Positions 42,427-50,998 of a DNA stretch of 64,000 nt are shown in pieces. The position numbers were made by a program, and so were the translations under genes. This stretch comes from Pedobacter xixiisoli. Its GTDB lineage: Bacteria; Bacteroidota; Bacteroidia; Sphingobacteriales; Sphingobacteriaceae. The notes beneath the pieces are model-generated. The model searched no databases and had not been told where the DNA came from. It saw nothing but the letters and a program-made list of their open reading frames with translations. The first letter of the stretch is position 1. Each line of letters begins with the position of its first letter. The stretch lies in NCBI RefSeq assembly GCF_900215335.1, contig NZ_OCMT01000001.1, positions 1 through 64,000 on the forward strand, in the 5' to 3' direction.

Positions 42427-44892
42427 TTAATTAGTACTAGTTTTTGTTTTTATTGTTAAATCAATTGGGTTTTTAACTTTATCTTTGGTTAAAGCTAATC
42501 CAATTACTTCTTGCATTTCTGTCACATAGTGGAATTTCAAATCTTTGATGTAATCTTCCTTAATCTCTAAAATATCCTTACGGTTAGATTTACATAAAAT
42601 GATTTCCTTAATGTTGGCACGTTTAGCTGCTAAGATTTTCTCCTTGATCCCGCCAACAGGCAACACTTTTCCACGCAAGGTAATTTCGCCAGTCATTGCT
42701 AGGTTTTGTTTCACCTTACGTTGTGTAAAGGCCGAAACCAAAGCTGTCAACATTGTAATACCTGCAGAAGGTCCATCTTTTGGTGTAGCGCCAGCAGGAA
42801 CGTGAACGTGTAAATCGAAGTTGTCGAACAACTCGTGATTGATGTCAAATTGCGATGCATGTGCTCTAATATAAGCTAAAGCAATTACTGCAGATTCTTT
42901 CATCACATCACCTAAGTTTCCGGTTAAGGTCAATTTACCTTTACCTGGACTTAAGCTTGCTTCGATGAATAGAATATCGCCGCCAACTTGTGTCCAAGCT
43001 AAACCTGTAACTACACCGGCTACTTCATTACCTTCGTAAGCATCTTTGTCAAAAATAGGCGCACCTAAAATTCTTTCTACATCCTCATTATCTAAAGCAG
43101 GTTCGTAGGTTTCTTCCATAGCAATTTTAGTTGCAATGCCACGTACTAACGAACCAATTTTTTTCTCTAAACCACGTACACCACTTTCTCTGGTATAATC
43201 TTCGATCACTTTCTCGATTAAAGAGTTTTTAAGCGTGATTTGCTTACTGTCTAAACCATGCACTTCTTTTTGTTTAGGCAATAGATATTTTTTAGCAATC
43301 TCGATTTTCTCTTCAATAGTATAACCGTTTACTTCAATAATCTCCATACGGTCTAACAAAGCAGGTTGTATGGTGCTTAAAGAGTTTGCCGTAGCGATGA
43401 AAAGAACATTCGAAAGGTCGTATTCGGCTTCTACGTAGTGGTCGTTAAAAGCATTGTTTTGTTCTGGATCCAACACTTCAAGCAAAGCTGATGATGGGTC
43501 ACCTCTAAAGTCAGAACCTACTTTGTCAATTTCATCTAAAACAAAAACAGGATTGTCTGCGCCCGCTTTTTTGATAGATTGAATGATACGACCAGGCATT
43601 GCACCAATGTAAGTTTTACGATGCCCACGGATTTCCGCTTCATCTCTTACACCGCCCAAAGCCATACGTACATATTTACGGTTTAATGCTTTGGCAATAG
43701 ATTTCCCTAAAGATGTTTTTCCAACTCCTGGAGGGCCAACCAAACACAAAATTGGTGCTTTCATGTCGCGTTTTAGTTTTAACACGGCTAAGTACTCAAT
43801 AATACGTTGTTTCACCTTCTCTAAACCGAAATGGTCTTTATCTAAAACACGTTGTGCTCTTTTTAAATCGAAATTGTCTTTAGTAAATTCTCTCCAAGGT
43901 AAATCTAAAAGCAATTCCAAATAATTCATTTGGATCGAATAATCTGGAGCGGCAGGGTTCATTCTACCCAATTTTTCTAATTCCTTGTTGAAATGCTCTT
44001 TTACACTTACCGTCCATTTTTTCTTTTTCCCTCGAGCTTGTAGGGCTTCAAATTCTAAATCTGTAGAGCCGCCTAGCTCTTCTTGAATAGTTTTGAGTTG
44101 CTGATTAAGGAAATAATCGCGTTGCTGCTTATCTAAATCAGTCCTTACTTTAGTTTGGATTTGATTTTTAAGCTCTAACATCTGAAGCTCTAAGGTCAAT
44201 AACTCCATTACCCTTTCAGCACGTTTGCGCAAATTGCCCATCTCAAGCATTTTTTGCTTGTCGGCCATTTCTGCATTCATGTTAGAAGAAATGAAATTGA
44301 TTAAGAAAGAAGTGCTCTCAATATTTTTCAAAGCAATTCCTGCCTCACTTGGAATGTTAGGAGAAAGCTGAATAATCTGGCTCGACATTTCCTTTATTGC
44401 CGCTACCAAAGCCTTAAACTCTTTATCGTTTTTGTGCTTTGTTTCGGTAAATTTGGCTACAACCGATTTAATAAATGGCTCTGTCTGCATTTCTTGCACC
44501 AATTGGAAACGCTGTTTGCCTTGGATAATCACGGTAGTGTTTCCATCGGGCATTTGCAGCATTTTAATGATATGTGCAACCGTGCCAACATTGTGTAGTT
44601 GTTCAAAAGTAGGGTCTTCGATAGAAACATCTCTCTGTGCTACTACACCAATCACTCTATCACCTTTGTAGGCTTCCTTAATTAATTTTATAGATTTATC
44701 CCTACCTACCGTAATTGGAATTACCACGCCAGGAAAAAGTACAGTATTTCTTAATGGAAGTATAGAAAGTATTTCAGGAGTTTCTTCACTATTCATATCG
44801 TCTTCGTCTTGTTGAGACATCAACGGGAAAAACTCTGTGTCTTCGCTTATAATAGGTAAAGTATTAAAATCAAACGGGTCTTGTTTGCTCAT
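42427..44892 (-). CDS. lon: ATP-dependent protease Lon
   Basis: An 821-residue Lon protease. An N-terminal substrate domain ([20 protein letters not shown]) and coiled-coil region (to ~330) precede the AAA+ module with Walker [16 protein letters not shown] and Walker [13 protein letters not shown], then the protease domain with catalytic Ser in [10 protein letters not shown] and Lys in [15 protein letters not shown]. Degrades misfolded and regulatory proteins. First gene of an operon with lpxR and ldt genes; a TGTCATATTGTC element lies upstream and may link it to heat-shock control. Confidence 0.95.
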   Translation of the reverse strand: MSKQDPFDFNTLPIISEDTEFFPLMSQQDEDDMNSEETPEILSILPLRNTVLFPGVVIPITVGRDKSIKLIKEAYKGDRVIGVVAQRDVSIEDPTFEQLHNVGTVAHIIKMLQMPDGNTTVIIQGKQRFQLVQEMQTEPFIKSVVAKFTETKHKNDKEFKALVAAIKEMSSQIIQLSPNIPSEAGIALKNIESTSFLINFISSNMNAEMADKQKMLEMGNLRKRAERVMELLTLELQMLELKNQIQTKVRTDLDKQQRDYFLNQQLKTIQEELGGSTDLEFEALQARGKKKKWTVSVKEHFNKELEKLGRMNPAAPDYSIQMNYLELLLDLPWREFTKDNFDLKRAQRVLDKDHFGLEKVKQRIIEYLAVLKLKRDMKAPILCLVGPPGVGKTSLGKSIAKALNRKYVRMALGGVRDEAEIRGHRKTYIGAMPGRIIQSIKKAGADNPVFVLDEIDKVGSDFRGDPSSALLEVLDPEQNNAFNDHYVEAEYDLSNVLFIATANSLSTIQPALLDRMEIIEVNGYTIEEKIEIAKKYLLPKQKEVHGLDSKQITLKNSLIEKVIEDYTRESGVRGLEKKIGSLVRGIATKIAMEETYEPALDNEDVERILGAPIFDKDAYEGNEVAGVVTGLAWTQVGGDILFIEASLSPGKGKLTLTGNLGDVMKESAVIALAYIRAHASQFDINHELFDNFDLHVHVPAGATPKDGPSAGITMLTALVSAFTQRKVKQNLAMTGEITLRGKVLPVGGIKEKILAAKRANIKEIILCKSNRKDILEIKEDYIKDLKFHYVTEMQEVIGLALTKDKVKNPIDLTIKTKTSTN

Positions 44893-44914
44893 TCAGTTGT
44901 GTGTTATATGGTAG

Positions 44915-44929
44915 GCGACAATATGACAG
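44915..44929 (-). promoter_or_regulatory. candidate control element upstream of lon
   Basis: Minus-strand CTGTCATATTGTCGC, two TGTC half-sites 8 bases apart, 23 bases before the lon ATG. The placement fits a promoter-proximal operator or alternative promoter. I have no proof of function; the rest of this 380-base divergent gap is AT-rich with a TTGTGC/GCACAT inverted pair at ~45185-45212. Confidence 0.3.
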
Positions 44930-45272
44930 CATTGCCACTTTAAATTTATCAAATAATTATGCAGAGGTATAATTTCAACTCCTATGCCAAAAATAAGATT
45001 TCTGCGCAAGGCGATGTTTCTATAAGTCGATTTAGATTAATATTCGTTCTTATAGACACTACAGCTACTTTAGCCGTGCTAAAATTAATTAAGTATTTTA
45101 ATTGAAACACTTTTCTACCAAAATTAGTTTTCGGTAAAAACGTCATGTAAATAAAAGCAAACGGAAAAATCATATTTACAATTATTGTGCGTTTAATTGT
45201 ATAATTGCACATGAAAATTAATTAACATATTTTTCATTTCAGAAAATGTGTAGATTTAATAAAAACATTTTA

Positions 45273-45899
45273 ATGAAACTCCTTACAAAATCTTACTTAC
45301 TATTTTTAGCTATTTCATTTAGTATCACCGCTCAGGCGCAAAGCAATTTCGAGAAACAAGGTACTCAAGCTTGGATGAAAGGCGATTTTAAAACTGCCGT
45401 AGTGCAACTCGAAAAAGCTGAAGCGAAAGACCCGAGTAATATTAATGTGTTGAAGATGTTGGGCTATTCTTATTTCCAGAATGGGGATTTTGAAAATGCT
45501 ATTGGTGCCTATTCTCGTTTAATAGCTCAAAAGCCAAGTGATTATTCTGCATTTTATTATAGAGGAAAAGCTAGATTGAATATCGCAAATGCACCTAAAG
45601 AAGCGCTTAATCAAATGAGAGATAGCTTTTACAGCTCTGCAATTAAAGATTTTTCTAAAGCGATGGAGATTAGCGGCGAAGAAGATATTCAGATTTTGCA
45701 AAATAGGGGTGTAGCTTATAAAGACTATGGTATTTTCAAGTCTTATAAAGCAAAGAAATCAGCAGATAAAAATGCTTGCATCACTTTGTTTAATAGTTCA
45801 ATTGCCGATTTTCAGAAAATATTAACGATGCAGCCACTTAAAAAAGATGTGGTTTCATTAATTGATTATGTAAAAGCTCAAATTGCTAGCCTTAAATAA
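45273..45899 (+). CDS. secreted TPR protein
   Basis: A 208-residue exported protein from the ATG at 45273, where a signal peptide begins (MKLLTKSYLLFLAISFSITA). TPR units are visible: AWMKGDFKTAVVQLEKAEAK, NVLKMLGYSYFQNGDFENAI and YFYRG-like YYRGKARLNIANAPKEAL, with a last pair around FSKAMEISGEEDIQILQNRG. No enzymatic domain. A periplasmic or lipid-free scaffold of unknown partner; convergent with the lipoprotein gene 2 bases away. Confidence 0.8.
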   Translation: MKLLTKSYLLFLAISFSITAQAQSNFEKQGTQAWMKGDFKTAVVQLEKAEAKDPSNINVLKMLGYSYFQNGDFENAIGAYSRLIAQKPSDYSAFYYRGKARLNIANAPKEALNQMRDSFYSSAIKDFSKAMEISGEEDIQILQNRGVAYKDYGIFKSYKAKKSADKNACITLFNSSIADFQKILTMQPLKKDVVSLIDYVKAQIASLK

Positions 45900-45901
45900 C
45901 T

Positions 45902-46426
45902 CTATTTGAATTTTCCAGTAACCTGATATCTTTTCTCACCAAGAAATGTAATATCCTGTAGGTTTTGAATAAAGTATAAACTATCTGGATAATATAAAAG
46001 TGTATCTGTAGAAGTATACAGGTAGTTTTTTGTGGTCTTGAATATCTTGATTCCTTTGATCTGGTTATTCGCTTTTAGAATTTCAATCCTCTTAATAGGG
46101 ATTTTTAGGTTGCTCGTAGTGTAATTGATATTGCCATCGATTACCGTTTCAGTAAACTCGCCTTTCCACGAAGCTTTATTGATATCAGCGGTGCTAAAGC
46201 TGGATAATTCTGTTTTCCAGTCATTTATTTTGATGGCAAGCTGTTCTGTTCTGCCTGCTGCAATCACGCTTTTGGCTATTGTTGGGTCTGTTTTTTGTAG
46301 ACGACTTATTTCTCCCTCAAAATATGATGCAAGATTAAAATAAGTAGGCGTATCTGCCTTCTTACTTTCTTGTGATGAGCAAGAAAATAGCAATAAGACA
46401 AATACACCTAAAATTGATTGCTTCAT
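45902..46426 (-). CDS. lipoprotein, unknown function
   Basis: A 174-residue protein with a lipoprotein signal and lipobox (VLLLFSCSSQE). The remainder is mixed alpha/beta (YFEGEISRLQKTDPTIAKSV, then FTETVIDGNINYTTSNLKIP and YPDSLYFIQNLQDITF). No family recognised. Its ATG overlaps the gpmI stop by one base, so it is translationally coupled to the glycolytic gene; the meaning of this is unclear. Confidence 0.75.
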   Translation of the reverse strand: MKQSILGVFVLLLFSCSSQESKKADTPTYFNLASYFEGEISRLQKTDPTIAKSVIAAGRTEQLAIKINDWKTELSSFSTADINKASWKGEFTETVIDGNINYTTSNLKIPIKRIEILKANNQIKGIKIFKTTKNYLYTSTDTLLYYPDSLYFIQNLQDITFLGEKRYQVTGKFK

Positions 46427-47946
46427 TATACTAAACAGTTTCCTGTCATTATAGCAGGAGCCTCAATACCCATTATTTTTAACACAGTGGGGCCAATATC
46501 TCCCAATTTACCATCGGCAACGGTCTTGTAGTCTTTATCGATTAAGATACAAGGAACCAAGTTAGTTGTATGTGCAGTATTTACAGAACCATCGGCATTC
46601 AACATAAATTCTGCATTACCATGGTCAGCCAAAATAATAAAAGAATATCCGTTGGCAACTCCCGTTTCAACAACAGTTTGAGCACAAGCATCCACAGTTT
46701 CCACAGCTTTAACCACAGCATCAAATACACCTGTGTGTCCAACCATATCTGGATTAGCGAAGTTTAAGCATACAAAATCTGGCCATTGGCTTTGTAGTTC
46801 CTTGGTGATTGCTTCTGTAATTCCAGCCGCACTCATTTCTGGTTGCAAATCGTAAGTAGCAACTTTTGGAGAAGGAACTAAAATGCGTTTTTCATTGTGA
46901 AATTCTTTTTCCCTGCCTCCTGAAAAGAAGAAAGTTACGTGTGGATACTTTTCTGTCTCAGCAATTCTGATTTGATTTTTGTTGTTGGCTTCTAAAACTT
47001 CACCTAAAGTATTGTTCAAATCATCTTTAGTAAAAACCACATTTACGTTCTCAAAGCTTTCATCATAGGTAGTCATGGTAACATAGTATAATGGTAGCTT
47101 GGTCATGCCTTGCTCTGGGAAATCTTTTTGGCAAAGCGCCTGCGTAATTTCTCTACCCCTGTCTGTACGATAATTGAAACAAATTACTACATCACCTTCT
47201 TTGATGGTGGCGGTTGGGTTGCCATCGGCATCAGTAATTACTACAGGATTAACAAATTCATCGGTAATTCCTTCAGTATATGAATGTTGGATGGCTATCT
47301 CTGGACTGGTGAATTTGGCGCCAATGCCATTCACCATAACGTCGTAAGCTAGTTTTACACGCTCCCAACGATTATCTCTATCCATTGCATAGTATCTACC
47401 TACAATAGAGGCGATTTTACCAGTAGAGTTTTGCAAATGTTTGTCTAACGCAGTGATGTAATTTAAACCACCATTTGGGTCTGTATCTCTACCATCTAAA
47501 AACGCATGTACAAATACATCTTCCAAACCTTGTTCTTTGGCTGCATCACAAAGTGCCATTAAATGGTTAATATGGGCATGTACACCGCCGTCGGATACCA
47601 AGCCGATAAAATGTACTGGTTTGTTATTCGCCTTTGCATAAGAAAATGCATTAAGCAAGGTTTCATTGGTGTTTAAAGTTCTATCAGTTATTGCTTTGTT
47701 AATGCGGCCTAATTCTTGGTAAACTACGCGTCCTGCACCTAAGTTCATGTGTCCTACCTCCGAATTTCCCATTTGTCCTGCAGGTAAGCCAACAGCTTCA
47801 CCAGAGGCTTCTAATTTAGAGCTGGGATAGTTTTGTAATAGAGAATCGAAAAATGGAGTTTTGGCAGCATAGGCGGCGTCAGATTTATCTCTTTTGCCGT
47901 AGCCCCATCCATCAAGAATTAAGAGTACCAGTTTTTTAGTTTCCAT
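46426..47946 (-). CDS. gpmI: 2,3-bisphosphoglycerate-independent phosphoglycerate mutase
   Basis: A 506-residue alkaline-phosphatase-fold mutase interconverting 3- and 2-phosphoglycerate. METKKLVLLILDGWGYGKRD provides the first metal ligand, MGNSEVGHMNLGAGR the phosphorylated serine, AFLDGRDTDP and GRYYAMDRDNRW the sugar-phosphate site, and NFANPDMVGHTG with ILADHGNAE the second metal set. Length is normal. It has a full consensus promoter and one overlapping downstream lipoprotein gene. Confidence 0.96.
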   Translation of the reverse strand: METKKLVLLILDGWGYGKRDKSDAAYAAKTPFFDSLLQNYPSSKLEASGEAVGLPAGQMGNSEVGHMNLGAGRVVYQELGRINKAITDRTLNTNETLLNAFSYAKANNKPVHFIGLVSDGGVHAHINHLMALCDAAKEQGLEDVFVHAFLDGRDTDPNGGLNYITALDKHLQNSTGKIASIVGRYYAMDRDNRWERVKLAYDVMVNGIGAKFTSPEIAIQHSYTEGITDEFVNPVVITDADGNPTATIKEGDVVICFNYRTDRGREITQALCQKDFPEQGMTKLPLYYVTMTTYDESFENVNVVFTKDDLNNTLGEVLEANNKNQIRIAETEKYPHVTFFFSGGREKEFHNEKRILVPSPKVATYDLQPEMSAAGITEAITKELQSQWPDFVCLNFANPDMVGHTGVFDAVVKAVETVDACAQTVVETGVANGYSFIILADHGNAEFMLNADGSVNTAHTTNLVPCILIDKDYKTVADGKLGDIGPTVLKIMGIEAPAIMTGNCLV

Positions 47947-47982
47947 TATAATTTGTTATTGTCAATGTTTTACGTTGTTTTG

Positions 47983-48014
47983 CAAATATACTCGAAATTA
48001 AGCCCTAAACCCAA
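47983..48014 (-). promoter_or_regulatory. gpmI promoter (TTG-N21-TATATTTG)
   Basis: Minus-strand TTG (48012-48014) and TATATTTG (47983-47990), spacing 21, both boxes exact. It lies 37 bases before the gpmI ATG and within the gap shared with the divergent DUF4783 gene. Confidence 0.65.
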
Positions 48015-48079
48015 TTATTTGAATTTAATTGCGGACAAATGGCATAGTTTTAGCGGTAATTAAACTTTAGTTTTTAAGG

Positions 48080-48478
48080 ATGATGTTCAAATCTATACTT
48101 GCGCTCATGGTAATGTTTCTGCAGTTTCCGCTTCAAGGCGCAATGCAGGGTGATATTGCTGATGAACTAGCGGCACACTTTAAGCAAGGTAACTCTAAAG
48201 AGATAGCGAAAAGTTTTGCTACATCTGTAGAATTAATCATTATTGACCATGAAGATGTATACAATAGAGCACAAGCTGAGCAAATTCTTAAAGACTTTTT
48301 TCTAAAAAATCCACCTAGTAAAACCAGCATCATCCACAAGTTGAGTAATAACCCAAATTACCGACTTACAATTCTTTCTTTAACCTCTAAAACTGATAAG
48401 TTTAGGGTAACCGTGACCATGAAAAAAGTTTCTAACGCTTTTTTAATCACTGAGTTAAGGATAGAACAGGAGAGATAA
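48080..48478 (+). CDS. DUF4783 secreted protein
   Basis: A 132-residue Bacteroidetes protein with an N-terminal signal (MFKSILALMVMFLQFPLQGA) and an NTF2/cystatin-like body: DELAAHFKQGNSKEIAKSF, VELIIIDHEDVYNRAQAEQI, LKDFFLKNPP and FRVTVTMKKVSNAFLITELR. This matches my memory of DUF4783. Function unknown. It is commonly found upstream of nadC in this group, as here, 49 bases ahead. The ATG is doubled (ATGATG). Confidence 0.82.
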   Translation: MMFKSILALMVMFLQFPLQGAMQGDIADELAAHFKQGNSKEIAKSFATSVELIIIDHEDVYNRAQAEQILKDFFLKNPPSKTSIIHKLSNNPNYRLTILSLTSKTDKFRVTVTMKKVSNAFLITELRIEQER

Positions 48479-48501
48479 TTCTATATTGATGAGCATTTTG
48501 C

Positions 48502-48509
48502 TATTTTTG
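48502..48509 (+). promoter_or_regulatory. candidate -7 element for nadC
   Basis: TATTTTTG fits TAnnTTTG and lies 18 bases before the TTG start of nadC, within the DUF4783-nadC gap. No correctly spaced -33 box is visible. Confidence 0.4.
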
Positions 48510-48527
48510 TAGCAAAAATATACCGCT

Positions 48528-49370
48528 TTGGATAAGAAACTTATTGATCTATTTATAAAAAATGCGATTGCTGAAGATGTGGGAGATGGTGATCATACTT
48601 CTTTGTCTACAATTCCACAAGGCACACAAGGAAAAGCTAAGCTGATTGTTAAGGAAAAAGGAATTTTAGCAGGTGTTGAGCTTGCTCTTGAAATCTTTAA
48701 TCAAATAGACCCTTCTTTAAAAGTAGAAGTTTTTTTAAAAGATGGTCAAGAAGTGAATTTCGGAGACATTGCTTTCAACGTTTATGGCAGTACACATGCC
48801 ATTCTTTTGGCAGAACGTTTAGTGTTAAACTGTATGCAACGCATGAGCGGTATTGCTACCAAAACACATCGTATTGTAAAAGCATTAGAGGGATATAAAA
48901 CTAAGGTTCTAGATACGAGAAAAACTACTCCAGGTCTAAGGTATCTAGAAAAATGGGCGGTGAGAATTGGTGGTGGCGTCAATCACAGGATAGGTTTGTA
49001 TGATATGATTTTAATCAAAGATAATCATGTAGACTATGCTGGCGGAATTGCAAATGCCATTAATCAAGCAAATGCTTATTTAACAGATACTGGCAAACAA
49101 TTGCAAATAGAAATAGAGGTAAGAAATATTGAAGAACTGCAACAAGTATTAACTATTGGTAGGGTAGATAGGATTATGCTCGATAATTTTGAACTGCCAT
49201 TGCTTAAGCAAGCTGTAGAATTAATTGATGGTAAGTTTTTAACCGAAGCTTCGGGTGGAATTGTGGAAGAAAATGTAACAGACTACGCAGCTTGTGGTGT
49301 AGATTACATCTCAATGGGCGCTTTAACACATTCTGTAAAAAGTTTAGATTTAAGTTTAAAGGCGTTTTAG
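48528..49370 (+). CDS. nadC: nicotinate-nucleotide pyrophosphorylase (carboxylating)
   Basis: A 280-residue quinolinate phosphoribosyltransferase of NAD synthesis. DHTSLSTIP, GIATKTHRIV, KVLDTRKTTPGLRYLEKWAV and GGGVNHRIGLYDMILIKDNH are diagnostic, with LTEASGGI and DYISMGALTHS at the end. The only start consistent with the family N-terminus (DKKLIDLFIKNAIAEDVG) is TTG at 48528; a stop codon lies six codons upstream and no ATG intervenes. Head of the forward cluster nadC-plsY-M48. Confidence 0.94.
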   Translation: MDKKLIDLFIKNAIAEDVGDGDHTSLSTIPQGTQGKAKLIVKEKGILAGVELALEIFNQIDPSLKVEVFLKDGQEVNFGDIAFNVYGSTHAILLAERLVLNCMQRMSGIATKTHRIVKALEGYKTKVLDTRKTTPGLRYLEKWAVRIGGGVNHRIGLYDMILIKDNHVDYAGGIANAINQANAYLTDTGKQLQIEIEVRNIEELQQVLTIGRVDRIMLDNFELPLLKQAVELIDGKFLTEASGGIVEENVTDYAACGVDYISMGALTHSVKSLDLSLKAF

Positions 49371-49429
49371 CATGCAAGAGAATTATCTAAACCTTTCGAA
49401 AACATTTTTTTTATTATCATTGTAGGCAA

Positions 49430-50077
49430 ATGATTTCAATCTATTCCATCTCTGCGCTTATTGCGGCCTATCTTTTGGGGTCTATACCTACAGCCGTTTG
49501 GCTAGGTCAGGCCTTTTACGGTATCGATGTAAGGGAATATGGAAGTGGTAACGCAGGAGCTACAAATACTTTCAGGGTTTTAGGTAAAAAGCCAGGTATC
49601 ATTGTAATGACAATTGATATCATGAAAGGCTTTACTGCTACCAAATTAGCCTATTTTATTGGTCTCTCCGTAACTGGTCCAAAATACTCCGCACAGTTTG
49701 TAAATTACGAATTGGCCTTGGGTGTAATTGCCGTTATGGGACATTTATTCCCAATTTTTGCAGGGTTTAGAGGAGGCAAAGGAGTAGCTACACTTTTCGG
49801 GATGATTTTGGCCGTAAACCCACCAGCGGCTCTACTTTGCGTAACTGTTTTTGTTACAGTACTGTTAGTTTCTAAATACGTTTCTTTAAGTTCAATTTGC
49901 GCTGGTTTTACTTTTCCTTTGGGCACAGTTTTTGTTTTTCAATCATCCGTAAAAGCAGAAGTGCTCTATAGTATATGTGTTTGTGTACTAATATTGGTTA
50001 CACACCAAAAAAACATAGAACGTCTGTTAAAAGGAAAAGAATCAAAAGTATATCTATTTAAGAAAAAGCAAGCCTAA
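49430..50077 (+). CDS. plsY: glycerol-3-phosphate acyltransferase PlsY
   Basis: A 215-residue integral membrane enzyme that transfers acyl from acyl-phosphate to glycerol-3-phosphate, the first step of phospholipid synthesis. Conserved loop motifs are YLLGSIPTAVWLGQ, YGSGNAGATNTFRVLGKKPG, MGHLFPIFAGFRGGKGVAT and LVTHQKNIERLLKGKE. Five to six hydrophobic segments. 59 bases after nadC. Confidence 0.94.
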   Translation: MISIYSISALIAAYLLGSIPTAVWLGQAFYGIDVREYGSGNAGATNTFRVLGKKPGIIVMTIDIMKGFTATKLAYFIGLSVTGPKYSAQFVNYELALGVIAVMGHLFPIFAGFRGGKGVATLFGMILAVNPPAALLCVTVFVTVLLVSKYVSLSSICAGFTFPLGTVFVFQSSVKAEVLYSICVCVLILVTHQKNIERLLKGKESKVYLFKKKQA

Positions 50078-50083
50078 GCTCAA

Positions 50084-50115
50084 AACTGCCAAACAAAATT
50101 GTTTGTAAAACAGTT
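50084..50115. other. plsY-M48 spacer hairpin
   Basis: AACTG (50084-50088) with CAGTT (50111-50115), and CAAAC with GTTTG inside it around an AAAATT loop. A weak stem without a T run; it could be a partial terminator or mRNA stabiliser between plsY and the protease gene. Confidence 0.3.
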
Positions 50116-50141
50116 ATGTGTTGGGTGATAAAATTAAAACC

Positions 50142-50948
50142 ATGAAGAAAACAATAATTTTCGGAATAGCAACTGTAGTGCTTGCAATTTCCTCGTGCTC
50201 AACTGTTCCATTAACTGGACGTAGCAGATTAAGTTTAGTAGACGACAGCCAATTACAACAACAGGCTGCAATTGGTTATAGTCAGTTACTGAGCGACCCA
50301 GCTACAAAAGTGGTGCCGTCTAGTAATGCTAATGCAGCAATGGTTAAACGTGTTGGACAAAGAATAGCCGCTGCTGTAACGCAATACATGAATCAAAATG
50401 GTTATGGTGACCAAATTAAAAACTATAAATGGGAATATAACCTGATTGATAGTAAAGAGATTAATGCGTGGTGTATGCCGGGAGGTAAGATTGCGGTTTA
50501 CACAGGTATTTTGCCAGTAACTAAAGATGAGGCTGGCCTAGCAACCGTAATGGGACATGAGGTAGCACATGCAATAGCACAACACTCTGCAGAAAGAGCT
50601 TCGCAGATGACAGTAGCTCAAGGTTTAGGTACCGCGGTTGGCGTAGCTAGTGCCAATTCTAAATACGCAAGTTACATCAACGCAGCTTACGGTATCGGAG
50701 GCCAGTTAACCATTCTAAGTTACGGAAGAAACCAAGAGTTAGAAGCCGATAAAATGGGACTTTCTTTTATGGCAATGGCGGGATATAATCCTAGTAATGC
50801 TGTTGGTTTCTGGCAAAGAATGGCACAAGCTAGTGCAGGTTCTCAAAAACCACCTGCTTTCTTAAGCACTCACCCTACAGACCAATCTCGTATTGCACAA
50901 ATACAAAAAGATTTACCAGAGGCGATGAAATATTATAAAGGGAAATAA
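50142..50948 (+). CDS. M48-family metalloprotease lipoprotein
   Basis: A 268-residue lipoprotein. Start is the ATG at 50142, where MKKTIIFGIATVVLAISSCS gives a lipobox before Cys; the upstream GTG adds nothing. The zinc site is HEVAH in VMGHEVAHAIAQHSAERAS, with the third ligand Glu in RNQELEADKMGLSFMA. This is the periplasmic LoiP/YcaL/BepA-like subclass, cutting unfolded outer-membrane proteins. Ends in a 34-bp palindromic terminator shared with pabB. Confidence 0.9.
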   Translation: MKKTIIFGIATVVLAISSCSTVPLTGRSRLSLVDDSQLQQQAAIGYSQLLSDPATKVVPSSNANAAMVKRVGQRIAAAVTQYMNQNGYGDQIKNYKWEYNLIDSKEINAWCMPGGKIAVYTGILPVTKDEAGLATVMGHEVAHAIAQHSAERASQMTVAQGLGTAVGVASANSKYASYINAAYGIGGQLTILSYGRNQELEADKMGLSFMAMAGYNPSNAVGFWQRMAQASAGSQKPPAFLSTHPTDQSRIAQIQKDLPEAMKYYKGK

Positions 50949-50957
50949 TTTTTCCTG

Positions 50958-50998
50958 AATAGCTAATTAGCAGATCTGCTAATTAGCTATTTTTTTAG
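50958..50998. terminator. perfect 34-bp palindrome, bidirectional terminator
   Basis: Positions 50958-50991 are their own reverse complement (left half AATAGCTAATTAGCAGA), giving a 15-bp stem with a four-base GATC loop, followed by seven T on the + strand. The pabB stop codon (50987-50989) lies in the right arm. It separates two convergent genes only 38 bases apart. Confidence 0.9.
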
